Shown here: positions 16,129 through 24,304 of the stretch, piece by piece
Position numbering within the stretch: position 1 is the first letter of the stretch
Layout of the letters: each line of letters starts with the position of its first letter
NCBI RefSeq assembly: GCF_000373625.1
Contig: NZ_KB891996.1
Span: 372,001 to 436,000 of the forward strand
DNA from: Streptomyces sp. LaPpAH-108
Lineage (GTDB): Bacteria; Actinomycetota; Actinomycetes; Streptomycetales; Streptomycetaceae
Length of the DNA stretch: 64,000 nucleotides
Reading direction: 5' to 3'
Position numbers and translations under genes: made by a program
The notes under the pieces: generated by a model
Told to the model about the DNA's origin: nothing
The model's input: the letters and a program-made list of their open reading frames with translations, nothing else
The model's database searches: none

Positions 16129-17064
16129 CTAGCGGGTGACGTGACCCTTCTTCACCCAGAACTGGTCGAGCAGGACGTTGCACTTGTCGCCCGCCTGGCA
16201 GGAGACGGAGATCGTGTTGGCGCCCTTCTTGAGGTCCGGGTACACGTAGGTGGTCGCCCAGCCGTTCTCGAAGTCGTTGGCAGCCGCGTGCCGGTAGTTC
16301 TGCAGGTCCGCCTTGCTGCCGAAGTCCTTGCCGTTGACGTTGACCGTCATCGACTGGTCCTCGCCCGGCGCGCTGTACCGGATGAAGAAGGTGTACGCGC
16401 CTTCCTCCGGCACGCTCACACTCCATGTCGCCGACGCACCGGCCTGGTTGAGCCCGCCCACATAGGTGCCGCCCGCCGCTTCCGCGCCCTTGACGTCCGA
16501 GGCCGGGGCCGCGCCGCCCGCCAGCTGCACGGAACTGTCGGCCGCGTCCGCCTTCGGAAGCTCGCCCGCGGGGGCCGAGGCGGTCGTCTTGGGACGCGGC
16601 GCGGCGCTCTTCGACTGCGTCGGGCTCGGGCTCGTGGCGCCGTTCGCCTCGTCGTTCGAGTCGCCGTTGAACATGGCCACGCTGATGCCGATGACGACCA
16701 CGGCGACCACCGCGATCGCGCCGATCAGCAGACCCTTGGTGTTGGGCCCGCGCCGCCCGGCGTTCTGCCGTCCGGCGTTCTGCTGCATCCGGCTGCCCGT
16801 CGGGACGCTGCTCTGCTGCGCCTCCGGAGCCTGGTACTGAGCCGTCGGCTGGCCGTAGGTGCCCTGCTGCTGCGGGACCTGCTGGCCGTACGTCTGCTGC
16901 TGGGGGTACTGGCGCTCACCGACCGCGCGCACCCGGCTGACCGCGTTCGGATAGCCGTAACCGCCCGACGGCGGCTGGGCACCTCTGGCCTGGCCGTCTG
17001 CGTACAGGTAGCCGAACGGGTCGTCTTCCTCGGGCGTGCTCGCGCCGTTGTCGCCGGGCGTCAT
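16129..17064 (-). CDS. Membrane-anchored protein with C-terminal carbohydrate-binding-like (CBM35/CBM6-type) domain
   Basis: 311 residues. N-terminal cytoplasmic part is rich in Gln, Tyr, Pro and Gly (QQQTYGQQVPQQQ); one membrane span at about 112-134 (LLIGAIAVVAVVVIGISVAMF); a Ser/Thr/Pro/Ala linker; then a beta-rich domain with EEGAYTFFIRYSAPGEDQ and LDQFWVKKG typical of CBM35-like modules. Topology puts the sugar-binding-like domain outside. Role unknown; cell-wall or polysaccharide attachment is a guess. Leftward, ending 22 bp from the kinase stop. Confidence 0.78.
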   Translation of the reverse strand: MTPGDNGASTPEEDDPFGYLYADGQARGAQPPSGGYGYPNAVSRVRAVGERQYPQQQTYGQQVPQQQGTYGQPTAQYQAPEAQQSSVPTGSRMQQNAGRQNAGRRGPNTKGLLIGAIAVVAVVVIGISVAMFNGDSNDEANGATSPSPTQSKSAAPRPKTTASAPAGELPKADAADSSVQLAGGAAPASDVKGAEAAGGTYVGGLNQAGASATWSVSVPEEGAYTFFIRYSAPGEDQSMTVNVNGKDFGSKADLQNYRHAAANDFENGWATTYVYPDLKKGANTISVSCQAGDKCNVLLDQFWVKKGHVTR

Positions 17065-17216
17065 CCCTGGTACTCCTCAAGCAGGTGCGGGCGGATGGGG
17101 TACGGGTTGGCAGGGCGAGCCTACCCTCCCCCCTAGCCGAATTCGCTCGATCGGGGGACACCCCCGAGGCTCCCAAAACGGGTGAGTCTGCCCGTCTCAA
17201 CCCGCTGACCTGCGGA

Positions 17217-18875
17217 TCACCCGGCACGCCGGTGCTGTTTGGGACGAGATCGTTTCTCTACGTACATCCGCTCGTCGGCTGACTTCAACACCTCGTCCGC
17301 CGTCATTCCGCAGTGGGCCCAGCCGATGCCGAAACTGGCGCCCACCCGCACGGCCCGCCCCTCGGCCCGGATCGGCTGGATGATCTCGCCCCGCAGCCGT
17401 CCGGCGAGGTCCTGCGCGTCGGCCCGGCCGAGCCCGTCGGCCAGGATCACGAACTCGTCGCCGCCGAGCCGGGCGACCGTGTCGCCGTCCCGCACCCCGT
17501 TGCTCAGCCGCCGCGCGACCTCGATCAGCACCGCGTCGCCCGCGTTGTGCCCGAAGCGGTCGTTGATCGACTTGAAGCCGTCCAGGTCGCAGAAGAGCAC
17601 CGCGAGCCCCTTGGCGCCGTCGTCGTGGCCGCCCTCCGGGGCGACGGTGTGCACATGGTGGTCGAAGGCGTCGTACGCCTCGGCGCCCGGGCCGAAGTCG
17701 AAGCCGTGCCCGGCGTCCGCGTCGCCCGGGTGGCCGTAGGCGGCGTCGAGCGAGTCGAAGCCGCCCGCCTCCTGGGCCGGGCGGCGGCACAGCCGGGCGG
17801 CCAGGCGCGCGCGCAGCTCCGCGGAGTTCGGCAGCCCGGTCAGCGAGTCGTGCGAGGCGCGGTGGGCGAGCTGCAGCTCGCGGCGCTTGCGCTCCTCGAT
17901 GTCCTCGACGTGGGTGAGCAGGAAGCGGGGCCCGTCGGCGGCGTCCGCGACGACGGAGTTGCGCAGCGACACCCAGACGTACGTGCCGTCCCGGCGGGCC
18001 AGGCGCAGCTCGCCCCGGCCGCCCTCGGGGGAGGTGCGGCGCAGGGTGGTGACGTCCTCGGGGTGGACGAGGTCGGCGAAGGAGTAGCGGCGCATCGCGG
18101 CGGCGGGGCGGCCGAGCAGCCGGCACAGGGCGTCGTTGGCGCGCAGGATGCGGCCCTGGTGGTGGTCGCCGTCCATCTCCGCGATGGCCATGCCGGAGGG
18201 GGCGTACTCGAAGGCCTGGCGGAAGCTTTCCTCGCTGGCTCGAAGTGCCTGCTGGTCGCGCTCAAGACGGACCAGGGCGCGCTGCATGTTGGCGCGCAGA
18301 TGGGCGTTGCTGAGGGCGATCGCGGCCTGGAAGGCGTACATCTGGAGGGCCTCGCGGCCCCAGGCGCCGGGACGGCGGCCACCGTGCGGACGGTCGACGG
18401 ATATGACGCCGATCAGCTCGCCCCGGGCACCGCCCTGGACGCCGGGCGAGTACATCGGCGCGAAGAGCCGGTCGCCGGGGTGCCACTCGCCCTCGAACCG
18501 CGGGGCGGGCCCCTCGGTGTACCACTGCGGTACGTCGTCCTCGTCGAGGACCCAGCCCTCGTGGTGGGGGATGAACACCAGGTCACCCCACAGCTCGCCC
18601 ATGCGCAGCCGCCGCTCCCAGGACTCCCGGGCGCCGACCCGGCCCATGATCAGGGCCTCGGCCGCCGGGTTCCCTGAGAAGGCGGCGACCACCAGATCGC
18701 CGTCGGGGCGGACGAGGTTCACGCACGCCATCTCGTACCCCAGCGCGGTGACCGCGCCGTCCGCGACGATCTGCAGCGTGTCCGCCAGGCTGCGGGCCGT
18801 GTTCATCTCGGCCATGACCTGATGCAGCTGCCGCAGGGATGTGAGCGGGACGTACGGCTCCGACTCTGTCTCCAT
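17217..18875 (-). CDS. cdgB: Diguanylate cyclase with GAF, PAS and GGDEF domains (CdgB-like)
   Basis: 552 residues, soluble. Order: GAF-like domain (about 20-190), coiled segment, PAS/PAC (about 218-335), and GGDEF (about 340-550). The active-site GGDEF at about 471-475 is intact, and RDGD sits exactly five residues upstream (about 462-465), matching the RxxD product-inhibition site. It should make cyclic di-GMP, the signal that controls BldD and sporulation in Streptomyces. Architecture, size and neighbours match S. coelicolor CdgB. Upstream region 18876-19227 holds a 6+2+6 palindrome. Confidence 0.9.
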   Translation of the reverse strand: METESEPYVPLTSLRQLHQVMAEMNTARSLADTLQIVADGAVTALGYEMACVNLVRPDGDLVVAAFSGNPAAEALIMGRVGARESWERRLRMGELWGDLVFIPHHEGWVLDEDDVPQWYTEGPAPRFEGEWHPGDRLFAPMYSPGVQGGARGELIGVISVDRPHGGRRPGAWGREALQMYAFQAAIALSNAHLRANMQRALVRLERDQQALRASEESFRQAFEYAPSGMAIAEMDGDHHQGRILRANDALCRLLGRPAAAMRRYSFADLVHPEDVTTLRRTSPEGGRGELRLARRDGTYVWVSLRNSVVADAADGPRFLLTHVEDIEERKRRELQLAHRASHDSLTGLPNSAELRARLAARLCRRPAQEAGGFDSLDAAYGHPGDADAGHGFDFGPGAEAYDAFDHHVHTVAPEGGHDDGAKGLAVLFCDLDGFKSINDRFGHNAGDAVLIEVARRLSNGVRDGDTVARLGGDEFVILADGLGRADAQDLAGRLRGEIIQPIRAEGRAVRVGASFGIGWAHCGMTADEVLKSADERMYVEKRSRPKQHRRAG

Positions 18876-18985
18876 GTTCGCCCTCCCCCTCCCCCGAGAC
18901 CTCGCTGCGAATCAAGGCTTCTTCTCGCCACTGAATCACAGCGCGCTCCTCACTCGGTACACAGGGTCAACAATTATTGCCCCTT

Positions 18986-18999
18986 GTGACTCAAGTCAC
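18986..18999. promoter_or_regulatory. GTGACT-CA-AGTCAC palindrome upstream of cdgB
   Basis: Perfect 6-bp arms around CA, 111 bp upstream of the cdgB ATG, in a 352-bp gap (18876-19227) without genes. It resembles the BldD box TNAC-N5-GTNA but has four spacer bases instead of five. The region is locally AT-rich (CAATTATTG, ACAATTGAG), consistent with promoters. Confidence 0.4.
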
Positions 19000-19227
19000 A
19001 GCAGAACGTGAACAATTGAGTGGAGTTTCTGCGTTTTCCCGGCACTGTTCTTGAACGCAAAGTGAGTGAACATGCGCATATGCCGTACGAATCGGCAGGC
19101 GGGCGGGTCGGGACGGTTGTCCGGAGCCCTGGTCCCGCCGCGCGCGGGCGTGCGGCCCGGGTCCTAGGACCCCTCTCGGGCGGAGGGCCGATGCGGCGGG
19201 CCGGGGTGGCGGATTAGCGTTTCCGGC

Positions 19228-19824
19228 GTGCTGAACACCTCCGCCTCCGCGCCGTCCCCCGCCGCGTCCTCCGCCGCCCGGGCCGCTTCCGGGCATCCTG
19301 AGGGGGTGAGCGACGACGAGTTCCGGGCCGCGATGTCCCGGCTGGCCGCCGGAGTGGTCCTGGTGACCGCGCAGGAGCCGCCGCTGGACCCCGACGACCC
19401 GCACGCGCCGGGCACGGAGGACGTGGGCATGACCGCCACGGCCTTCCTGTCGGTCTCCCTGGACCCCCCGCTGGTCATGGTCAGCCTGCGCACCGGCGGC
19501 CGGATGGACGAACTCCTGGAGGAACAGCCCCTGTGGGCGGTCTCCGTCCTCGCCGACCACCAGCGGCAGATCGCGGGCCGCTTCTCGATGAAGGGCCGCA
19601 TCAGCGACCGCCTCCTCTTCGCGGACCTGGACCTCACCCGGGGCGAGGCGACGGGCGCTCCGCTGGTCTCCGGCGCGCTGGCGATGCTGGAGTGCCGTAC
19701 GGAACAGCGGGTGCTCGCGGGCGACCACACCCTGGTCATCGGCCGCGTCCTGACCGCCCATGTGCCGAGCGCGGAGGGCGGACCGCTGCTGTATTTCCGG
19801 GGGCGGTACCGGCACCTGGGCTGA
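19228..19824 (+). CDS. Flavin reductase-like FMN-binding protein
   Basis: 198 residues with a ~30-residue Ala/Ser-rich N-terminal extension. The fold begins DEFRAAMSRLAAGVVLVTA and continues MTATAFLSVSLDPPLVMVSL, FSMKGRISDRLLF, LECRTEQRVLAGDHTLVIGRV and the end LLYFRGRYRHLG: the classic flavin reductase domain family that passes reduced FMN or acts as a small oxidoreductase. Start GTG 19228 gives the long form; GTG at 19306 (VSDDEFR) is an attractive shorter start. Partner monooxygenase not identified here. Confidence 0.85.
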   Translation: MLNTSASAPSPAASSAARAASGHPEGVSDDEFRAAMSRLAAGVVLVTAQEPPLDPDDPHAPGTEDVGMTATAFLSVSLDPPLVMVSLRTGGRMDELLEEQPLWAVSVLADHQRQIAGRFSMKGRISDRLLFADLDLTRGEATGAPLVSGALAMLECRTEQRVLAGDHTLVIGRVLTAHVPSAEGGPLLYFRGRYRHLG

Positions 19825-19866
19825 ACTGCGGGAACCGGAACCGGCACCGCTGCCGTCCGCCACCGC

Positions 19867-20394
19867 GTGACGACTCTCGCCCTCGACGATCCGACCGGGG
19901 TCTTCTACATGACCTCGGTCTTCGCCCCGTTCCTGATGCCCTGCCTGGCCGTCCCGCTGGCCTTCGCTCTCGCGGTGCGCGCGTACACCGGCAGCTGGGG
20001 CAGCGCCTGGTACGCCCCGGACCCCGGCCCGTCCGTGCTGATGGTGCTGCTGGCGGTCGCCACGGCCTTCGGCCTCTACGGCTACGGGGTGGGGTTCGGC
20101 TTCTACGTCCTCGACCCGGACCAGATGTGCGCGGCCCTGGGCGTGCGCGGCGACACCATCGTGACGGACCTGGGGCTGCCGGTCAGCGCGCGGTGCGTCA
20201 CGGACAGCGGTGTGGCGACGGAGCTGGTCCCGTTCTGGGTGAACCCGCTCATCTATATGTCGCTGGCGGGGGGCGTGGTGGCGGCGGGGGCGGGGCTGGC
20301 TGCTGCCTGGCGGCGGCGCGGGGACGGGGACGGGGTGCGGGGGCCTGACGCGGCGCCGGCGGGCAGGGGCGGCGCGGACTGCCCGGATTCCTGA
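19867..20394 (+). CDS. Small membrane protein of unknown function
   Basis: 175 residues from GTG 19867. Three hydrophobic stretches: FAPFLMPCLAVPLAFALAV, VLMVLLAVATAFGLYGYGV and LIYMSLAGGVVAAGAGLAAA, with an extracytoplasmic loop holding two Cys (QMCAAL, SARCVTD). The C-terminus is Gly/Asp/Ala-rich and ends inside the first unit of the 34-bp tandem array. I do not recognise the family. Confidence 0.65.
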   Translation: MTTLALDDPTGVFYMTSVFAPFLMPCLAVPLAFALAVRAYTGSWGSAWYAPDPGPSVLMVLLAVATAFGLYGYGVGFGFYVLDPDQMCAALGVRGDTIVTDLGLPVSARCVTDSGVATELVPFWVNPLIYMSLAGGVVAAGAGLAAAWRRRGDGDGVRGPDAAPAGRGGADCPDS

Positions 20395-20630
20395 CGCCCT
20401 GCGCGGCGCGGGTCGGCAGGGTTCCTGACGGCCTGTGCGGCGCGGGTCGGCAGGGTTCCTGACGCCCTGTGCGGCGCGGGTCGGCAGGGTTCCTGACGCC
20501 CTGTGCGGCGCGGACCGGCCTGGCGTCCTGCGCGGCGCGGACCGCTGACACCCTGCGCGGCGCGGACCGGCCTGGCGTCCTCCGCGGCGCGGACCCGCTG
20601 ACACCCTGTGCGGCGCGAACTGGCCGGTTT
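20388..20630. repeat. 34-bp tandem array filling a convergent intergenic region
   Basis: Four units of about 34 bp start TTCCTGACGCCCTG and carry GCGGCGCGGGTCGGCAGG (20388-20421, 20422-20455, 20456-20489, 20490-20523). They are followed by diverged half-units up to 20630. The array supplies the TGA of the upstream membrane protein gene and reaches the stop codon of arfB, so it occupies the entire space between two convergent genes. Confidence 0.88.
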
Positions 20631-21059
20631 CTAACCCCAGTCCCGCCCGGAGCGGCCCCGTTTGGTGTCCGAGCGCTGTTTTTTCTGTCTGAGGCGGCGT
20701 TCGTTGATGCCCCGTGGGATGCGGGTGGCGCGGCGGGGCTTGGGCGGAGGTGCCGTCGCCTGGGCGAGGAGGGCGGTCAGCCGGACGAGCGCGGCCTCGC
20801 GGTTGCGCCACTGAGAGCGGTGCTCGGAGGCGCGGACGACCAGGGCGCCGTCCACCAGGCGCCCGGCCAGCCGCTCCAGCGCGCGCTGCTTCCACACCTC
20901 GGGCAGCGCCTCGGTGCGCGCGAGGTCGAAACGCAGCTCGGCCTGGGAGTCGCTGGTGTTGACGTGCTGCCCGCCGGGCCCGGAGGAACGCGAGAAACGC
21001 CACGTCAGCTCGGCCTCGGGAAGCGAGACCGAGCCGCGGATGAGATAGGGCCCGGACAT
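20631..21059 (-). CDS. arfB: Peptidyl-tRNA hydrolase ArfB (ribosome rescue)
   Basis: 142 residues. SRSSGPGGQHVNTSDSQAEL contains the GGQ hydrolysis motif (29-31), and the C-terminus is a basic tail (RRLRQKKQRSDTKRGRSGR) that enters the empty mRNA channel of stalled ribosomes. Family: stand-alone release-factor domain (YaeJ/ArfB). ATG 21059 chosen because MSGPYLIRGSVSLPEAEL matches the usual N-terminus; longer upstream reading is not conserved-looking. Divergent from terD. Confidence 0.9.
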   Translation of the reverse strand: MSGPYLIRGSVSLPEAELTWRFSRSSGPGGQHVNTSDSQAELRFDLARTEALPEVWKQRALERLAGRLVDGALVVRASEHRSQWRNREAALVRLTALLAQATAPPPKPRRATRIPRGINERRLRQKKQRSDTKRGRSGRDWG

Positions 21060-21244
21060 GACTCCATGGTCGCGGGTGCGGGCGGCCCGCGTCACCCCGT
21101 TTTCCCCCACCTCGGTAAAAAAGGTAAAGCGAGCAGGAACCTCGGGTACCCCTCCGGGCGTTCTCCCGGGTGACGTGGCTTCGTCGGGACCGACGGAGCG
21201 ACAAGCAGTCCGACACATAGGCATTAGGGAAGGGACTCCCAATC

Positions 21245-21820
21245 ATGGCTGTAAGCCTGTCCAAGGGTGGCAACGTCTCGCTCACCAAGGAGGCTCCGGG
21301 CCTGACCGCCGTCACCGTGGGCCTCGGCTGGGACGTCCGCACCACCACCGGCACGGACTTCGACCTGGACGCGTCCGCCATCGCGGTCAACGGCCAGGGC
21401 AAGGTCTACTCCGACCAGCACTTCGTCTTCTTCAACAACAAGCAGACGCCGGACAGCACCATCGTCCACACCGGTGACAACCGCACGGGCGAGGGCGAGG
21501 GCGACGACGAGGCGATCAACGTCAACCTGGCCGCCCTCCCGGCCGACGTCGAGAAGATCGTCTTCCCGGTCTCCATCTACGACGCCGAGAACCGCGGCCA
21601 GAACTTCGGCCAGGTCCGCAACGCCTACATCCGCATCGTCAACCAGGCCGGCGGCGCCGAGATCGCCCGCTACGACCTCTCCGAGGACGCGGCCACCGAG
21701 ACGGCGATGGTCTTCGGCGAGCTGTACCGCAACGGCGCGGAGTGGAAGTTCCGCGCCGTCGGCCAGGGTTACGCCTCGGGCCTGGTCGGCATCGCCCAGG
21801 ACTTCGGCGTCAACGTCTGA
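21245..21820 (+). CDS. terD: TerD-family stress / tellurium resistance protein
   Basis: 191 residues, standard length. MAVSLSKGGNVSLTKEAPGL, VGLGWDVRTTTGTDFDLDASA, the Ca-binding acidic loop GDNRTGEGEGDDEAI and FGQVRNAYIRI are textbook TerD. These are cytoplasmic calcium-binding proteins of stress and development; Streptomyces carries many copies, so the paralogue number is unsure. A strong hairpin follows at 21836-21871. Confidence 0.95.
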   Translation: MAVSLSKGGNVSLTKEAPGLTAVTVGLGWDVRTTTGTDFDLDASAIAVNGQGKVYSDQHFVFFNNKQTPDSTIVHTGDNRTGEGEGDDEAINVNLAALPADVEKIVFPVSIYDAENRGQNFGQVRNAYIRIVNQAGGAEIARYDLSEDAATETAMVFGELYRNGAEWKFRAVGQGYASGLVGIAQDFGVNV

Positions 21821-21835
21821 CGGACGCGCCGGATC

Positions 21836-21871
21836 GCGGACCCCGGGCACCTCATCGGCCCCGGGGTCCGC
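21836..21871 (+). terminator. Terminator after terD
   Basis: 12-bp perfect arms GCGGACCCCGGG (21836-21847) and CCCGGGGTCCGC (21860-21871). Confidence 0.8.
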
Positions 21872-21914
21872 GCAGCCCAAGTCACCTTCCGCGCAGGGGC
21901 GTTAGCGTGTCCCG

Positions 21915-22853
21915 GTGATCCTCGAACCCCTGGCCGCCGGTACGCCCGTCCCCGCACCGCTGCTCGCGGAACTGACCGCGCTGTACGCCTCGCAGCGGGC
22001 CTTCCACGCGCTCGGCGGGGAGTTCCCCGATCCGGCGGACATCCGCCCCGAGCAGGTCGCGGACGCGCTGGCCGCCGAACCCGCCCGCCCCGGCGCCGAG
22101 GTGCTGCTCGCGCGGGTGGACGGCAGGCTCGTCGCGGTCGTCATCACCCTCGCCCGCCACCCCGACCCGGCCGACCCGGACCCGTGGATCGGCCTGCTGC
22201 TGGTGGACGCGGCCGAGCAGGGCAAGGGGCACGGCCGCCGGGCCGCCACGCTCGTCGAGGAGCGGTTCCGGGCCGCCGGACGCCGGGCGGTACGGCTCGC
22301 GGTGCTCGACGGCAACGCGCCCGGCCTCGCCTTCTGGACCGCCCTCGGTTACACGGCCCTGGACCACCGCCACGACCGCGCACTCGGCCGCCCCTGCGCC
22401 GTCCTGCGCAAGGTGCTGCTGCGCACCCCGAGACGAGCCGCGCGTACGGCCGTGCTCGCGCCGGACGGCTCGGTGTTCCTCTGCCGCCAGCACAACCCCG
22501 AAACCGGGCCGCACTGGACACCCCCCGGCGGCGGCCTCGAACCCGGCGAAAGCCCCCGCGAGGGCGCCGCACGCGAACTGACCGAGGAAACCGGCTGGAC
22601 CGACCTCACCCCGGGCCCCCTGCTGGGCACCTGGGAACACGACTTCACCCGAGCGGGCATCCCGGTCCGCCAACACGAACACCTCTACCTCACCCACGGC
22701 CCCCACCGCACCCCCACCGCCCCCGCCCTCGCCGCCCACACCACCGAAGGCATCCTCGCCTGGCACTGGTGGAACATCACAGAACTGACCAAGTGCGACG
22801 AGCCGGTGTGGCCACCGGATCTACACACGCTGCTGTCGGGACGGCCGAGCTGA
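21915..22853 (+). CDS. GNAT acetyltransferase - Nudix hydrolase fusion
   Basis: 312 residues from GTG 21915. Residues ~1-165 form a GNAT domain (WIGLLLVDAAEQGKGHGRRAA is the acetyl-CoA loop; AVLDGNAPGLAFWTALGY follows). Residues ~170-312 are a Nudix domain with an intact box: GGGLEPGESPREGAAREL followed by TEETGW. The Nudix half should hydrolyse a nucleoside diphosphate derivative; the two activities in one chain suggest a shared or sequential substrate, not identified. Later codons become extremely C-rich but the frame stays intact. Confidence 0.87.
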   Translation: MILEPLAAGTPVPAPLLAELTALYASQRAFHALGGEFPDPADIRPEQVADALAAEPARPGAEVLLARVDGRLVAVVITLARHPDPADPDPWIGLLLVDAAEQGKGHGRRAATLVEERFRAAGRRAVRLAVLDGNAPGLAFWTALGYTALDHRHDRALGRPCAVLRKVLLRTPRRAARTAVLAPDGSVFLCRQHNPETGPHWTPPGGGLEPGESPREGAARELTEETGWTDLTPGPLLGTWEHDFTRAGIPVRQHEHLYLTHGPHRTPTAPALAAHTTEGILAWHWWNITELTKCDEPVWPPDLHTLLSGRPS

Positions 22854-22946
22854 GCAGACAGCCCGGCGGGCGGCTGGAGCGGGTGGCCTGAGCGGGCAGT
22901 CCGGCCCTGAGTGGGGCGGGGACCGGGGCGTGGGACGATTTGCGAC

Positions 22947-23447
22947 GTGCTCGACATCGGCTATGCCCTTTCCAATCGGTTCCCGGATCCGCCTCAGACC
23001 GACTACCGGCGCGCGGACGCGCGGGCGCTGCGGCACGATCTGTTCTGCGGGGACGTGTATCTGGCCGACACCAAGAGCGACCGGGAGGTGTCCACAGCCT
23101 GGGGATGGGTGCCGGTGCTGGACTTCGCGTGGGCGCTGTGCGACATCGTGGAGCAGCTGGACCAGGATCCGATGGGCTCCCGCGCGTCCCGGCCGCAGCG
23201 GGCGGAGCTGGACTTCACCGAGTCGACGGACCGGATGCTCTTCGAGCGCCGTTTCGGCTGGGTGGACATCGAGGCGGACTGGATGCGCGCCGAGGAGCCG
23301 CCGATCACCTTCTCCCACGCCGAACTGCGCCGTGAGGCCCGCGACTTCCTGCACGACGTGATCGCGGACCTCACCGACCTGCACGAGGACCTGGCGGAGA
23401 ACCCGGTGATCTGGACCCTCCAGGCCCGCTATCCCCGCATCTCCTGA
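22947..23447 (+). CDS. Conserved hypothetical protein
   Basis: 166 residues, soluble, acidic, Trp-rich: VLDIGYALSNRFPDPP, DLFCGDVYLADTKSDR, TAWGWVPVLDFAWALCDIVEQL, FTESTDRMLFERRFGWVDI and a C-terminal helix HDVIADLTDLHEDLAEN. No catalytic motif is evident and I do not recognise the family; it resembles small immunity-like or DUF proteins common in Streptomyces. GTG 22947 is chosen; a longer frame from 22911 exists but begins in non-coding-looking sequence. Convergent with the pentapeptide gene, 13 bp apart. Confidence 0.7.
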   Translation: MLDIGYALSNRFPDPPQTDYRRADARALRHDLFCGDVYLADTKSDREVSTAWGWVPVLDFAWALCDIVEQLDQDPMGSRASRPQRAELDFTESTDRMLFERRFGWVDIEADWMRAEEPPITFSHAELRREARDFLHDVIADLTDLHEDLAENPVIWTLQARYPRIS

Positions 23448-23460
23448 CCGCCCCTCCGGG

Positions 23461-24186
23461 TCAGCCCTCCACCCTGATCCCCAGCCCGGCCGCGAGCAGC
23501 GGGGCCAGGTCCAGAAGCTGGCCCGTGCTGATCACCGCGCCGGAGAGCCGGTCGAGTCCCCGCTGGACCTCCAGCGGAGCGGCCCCGCGCAGATCCACGT
23601 CCTTCAGCACGGCACCCCCGAAGTCGGCCCCCTTCAGCGCGCAGTCCACGAACTCCACGCGCTCAAGACGCGCCCCCGCGAAGTCCGGCTCCACCAGCAC
23701 ACAGGACTCGAACACCACGTCCTTGAGCCGGGCCTCGCGCAGATTGAGGAAGTCGAGCTTGCCGCCGCGCACGACGACCCGCTCCAGCGTGGCCCCGTGC
23801 AGCTGGACCCCGCCCAGCCGGGGCGCGCTCAGCTCCACGTCCCGGAAGACGGCCTCCGCGAGATGGGTGCCCACGCCCCGCAGCCCGGTGAGCACCGAGT
23901 CCAGGAAGCGGGCCCGGCCGAGCGCCGCCTCGTCCACCGCGCAGCCGGTCAGCGCGCAGTCCATGAAGCGCGCCCCCGCCCCCCGCTGCCCGGACAGATC
24001 CGCCTCCAGGAACTCAAGACCGTCGTAGTCCCCGTCGGGCTCCAGCTCCGCCCCCGCCCACGGCCGCAGCGGCGGCAACCGCACCTCCGGCCGCCGCGCC
24101 CCCTTCACCGCCGTACGCCCCGTACCGCCCGTACGCCCCGCACCCGTACCGCCCGCGCCCACCGCTCTCCTCGCCATGCCCCTCAT
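23461..24186 (-). CDS. Pentapeptide-repeat protein
   Basis: About 241 residues. After a Gly/Arg-rich N-terminus the body is a series of five-residue steps of A(D/N)LxX type: LEFLEADLSGQ, ARFMDCALTGC, ARFLDSVLTGL, AVFRDVELS, ATLERVVVRG, ARLKDVVFESC, ARLERVEFVDC, ADFGGAVLKDVDL. This folds as a right-handed quadrilateral beta helix. Target unknown; some relatives protect gyrase, others have unrelated roles. Start is uncertain between ATG 24186 and ATG 24177. Confidence 0.85.
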   Translation of the reverse strand: MRGMARRAVGAGGTGAGRTGGTGRTAVKGARRPEVRLPPLRPWAGAELEPDGDYDGLEFLEADLSGQRGAGARFMDCALTGCAVDEAALGRARFLDSVLTGLRGVGTHLAEAVFRDVELSAPRLGGVQLHGATLERVVVRGGKLDFLNLREARLKDVVFESCVLVEPDFAGARLERVEFVDCALKGADFGGAVLKDVDLRGAAPLEVQRGLDRLSGAVISTGQLLDLAPLLAAGLGIRVEG

Positions 24187-24304
24187 GCTGCACCCCGCCA
24201 CTGACAACCCGCCCGCTCCGGCCCGTCCTTGACCTCAAGTCCGGTCGAGGTTGAAGAGTGGGCCCACGACAGCCACGGGAACGACGACCACCCCAGGGGA
24301 TCTC

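Noticed and set aside
18986..18999. Exact BldD box upstream of cdgB
   Set aside because: The palindrome has four spacer bases instead of five, so it is reported only as a palindrome.
20388..20630. CRISPR array
   Set aside because: The 34-bp units abut directly without unique spacers and there are no cas genes.
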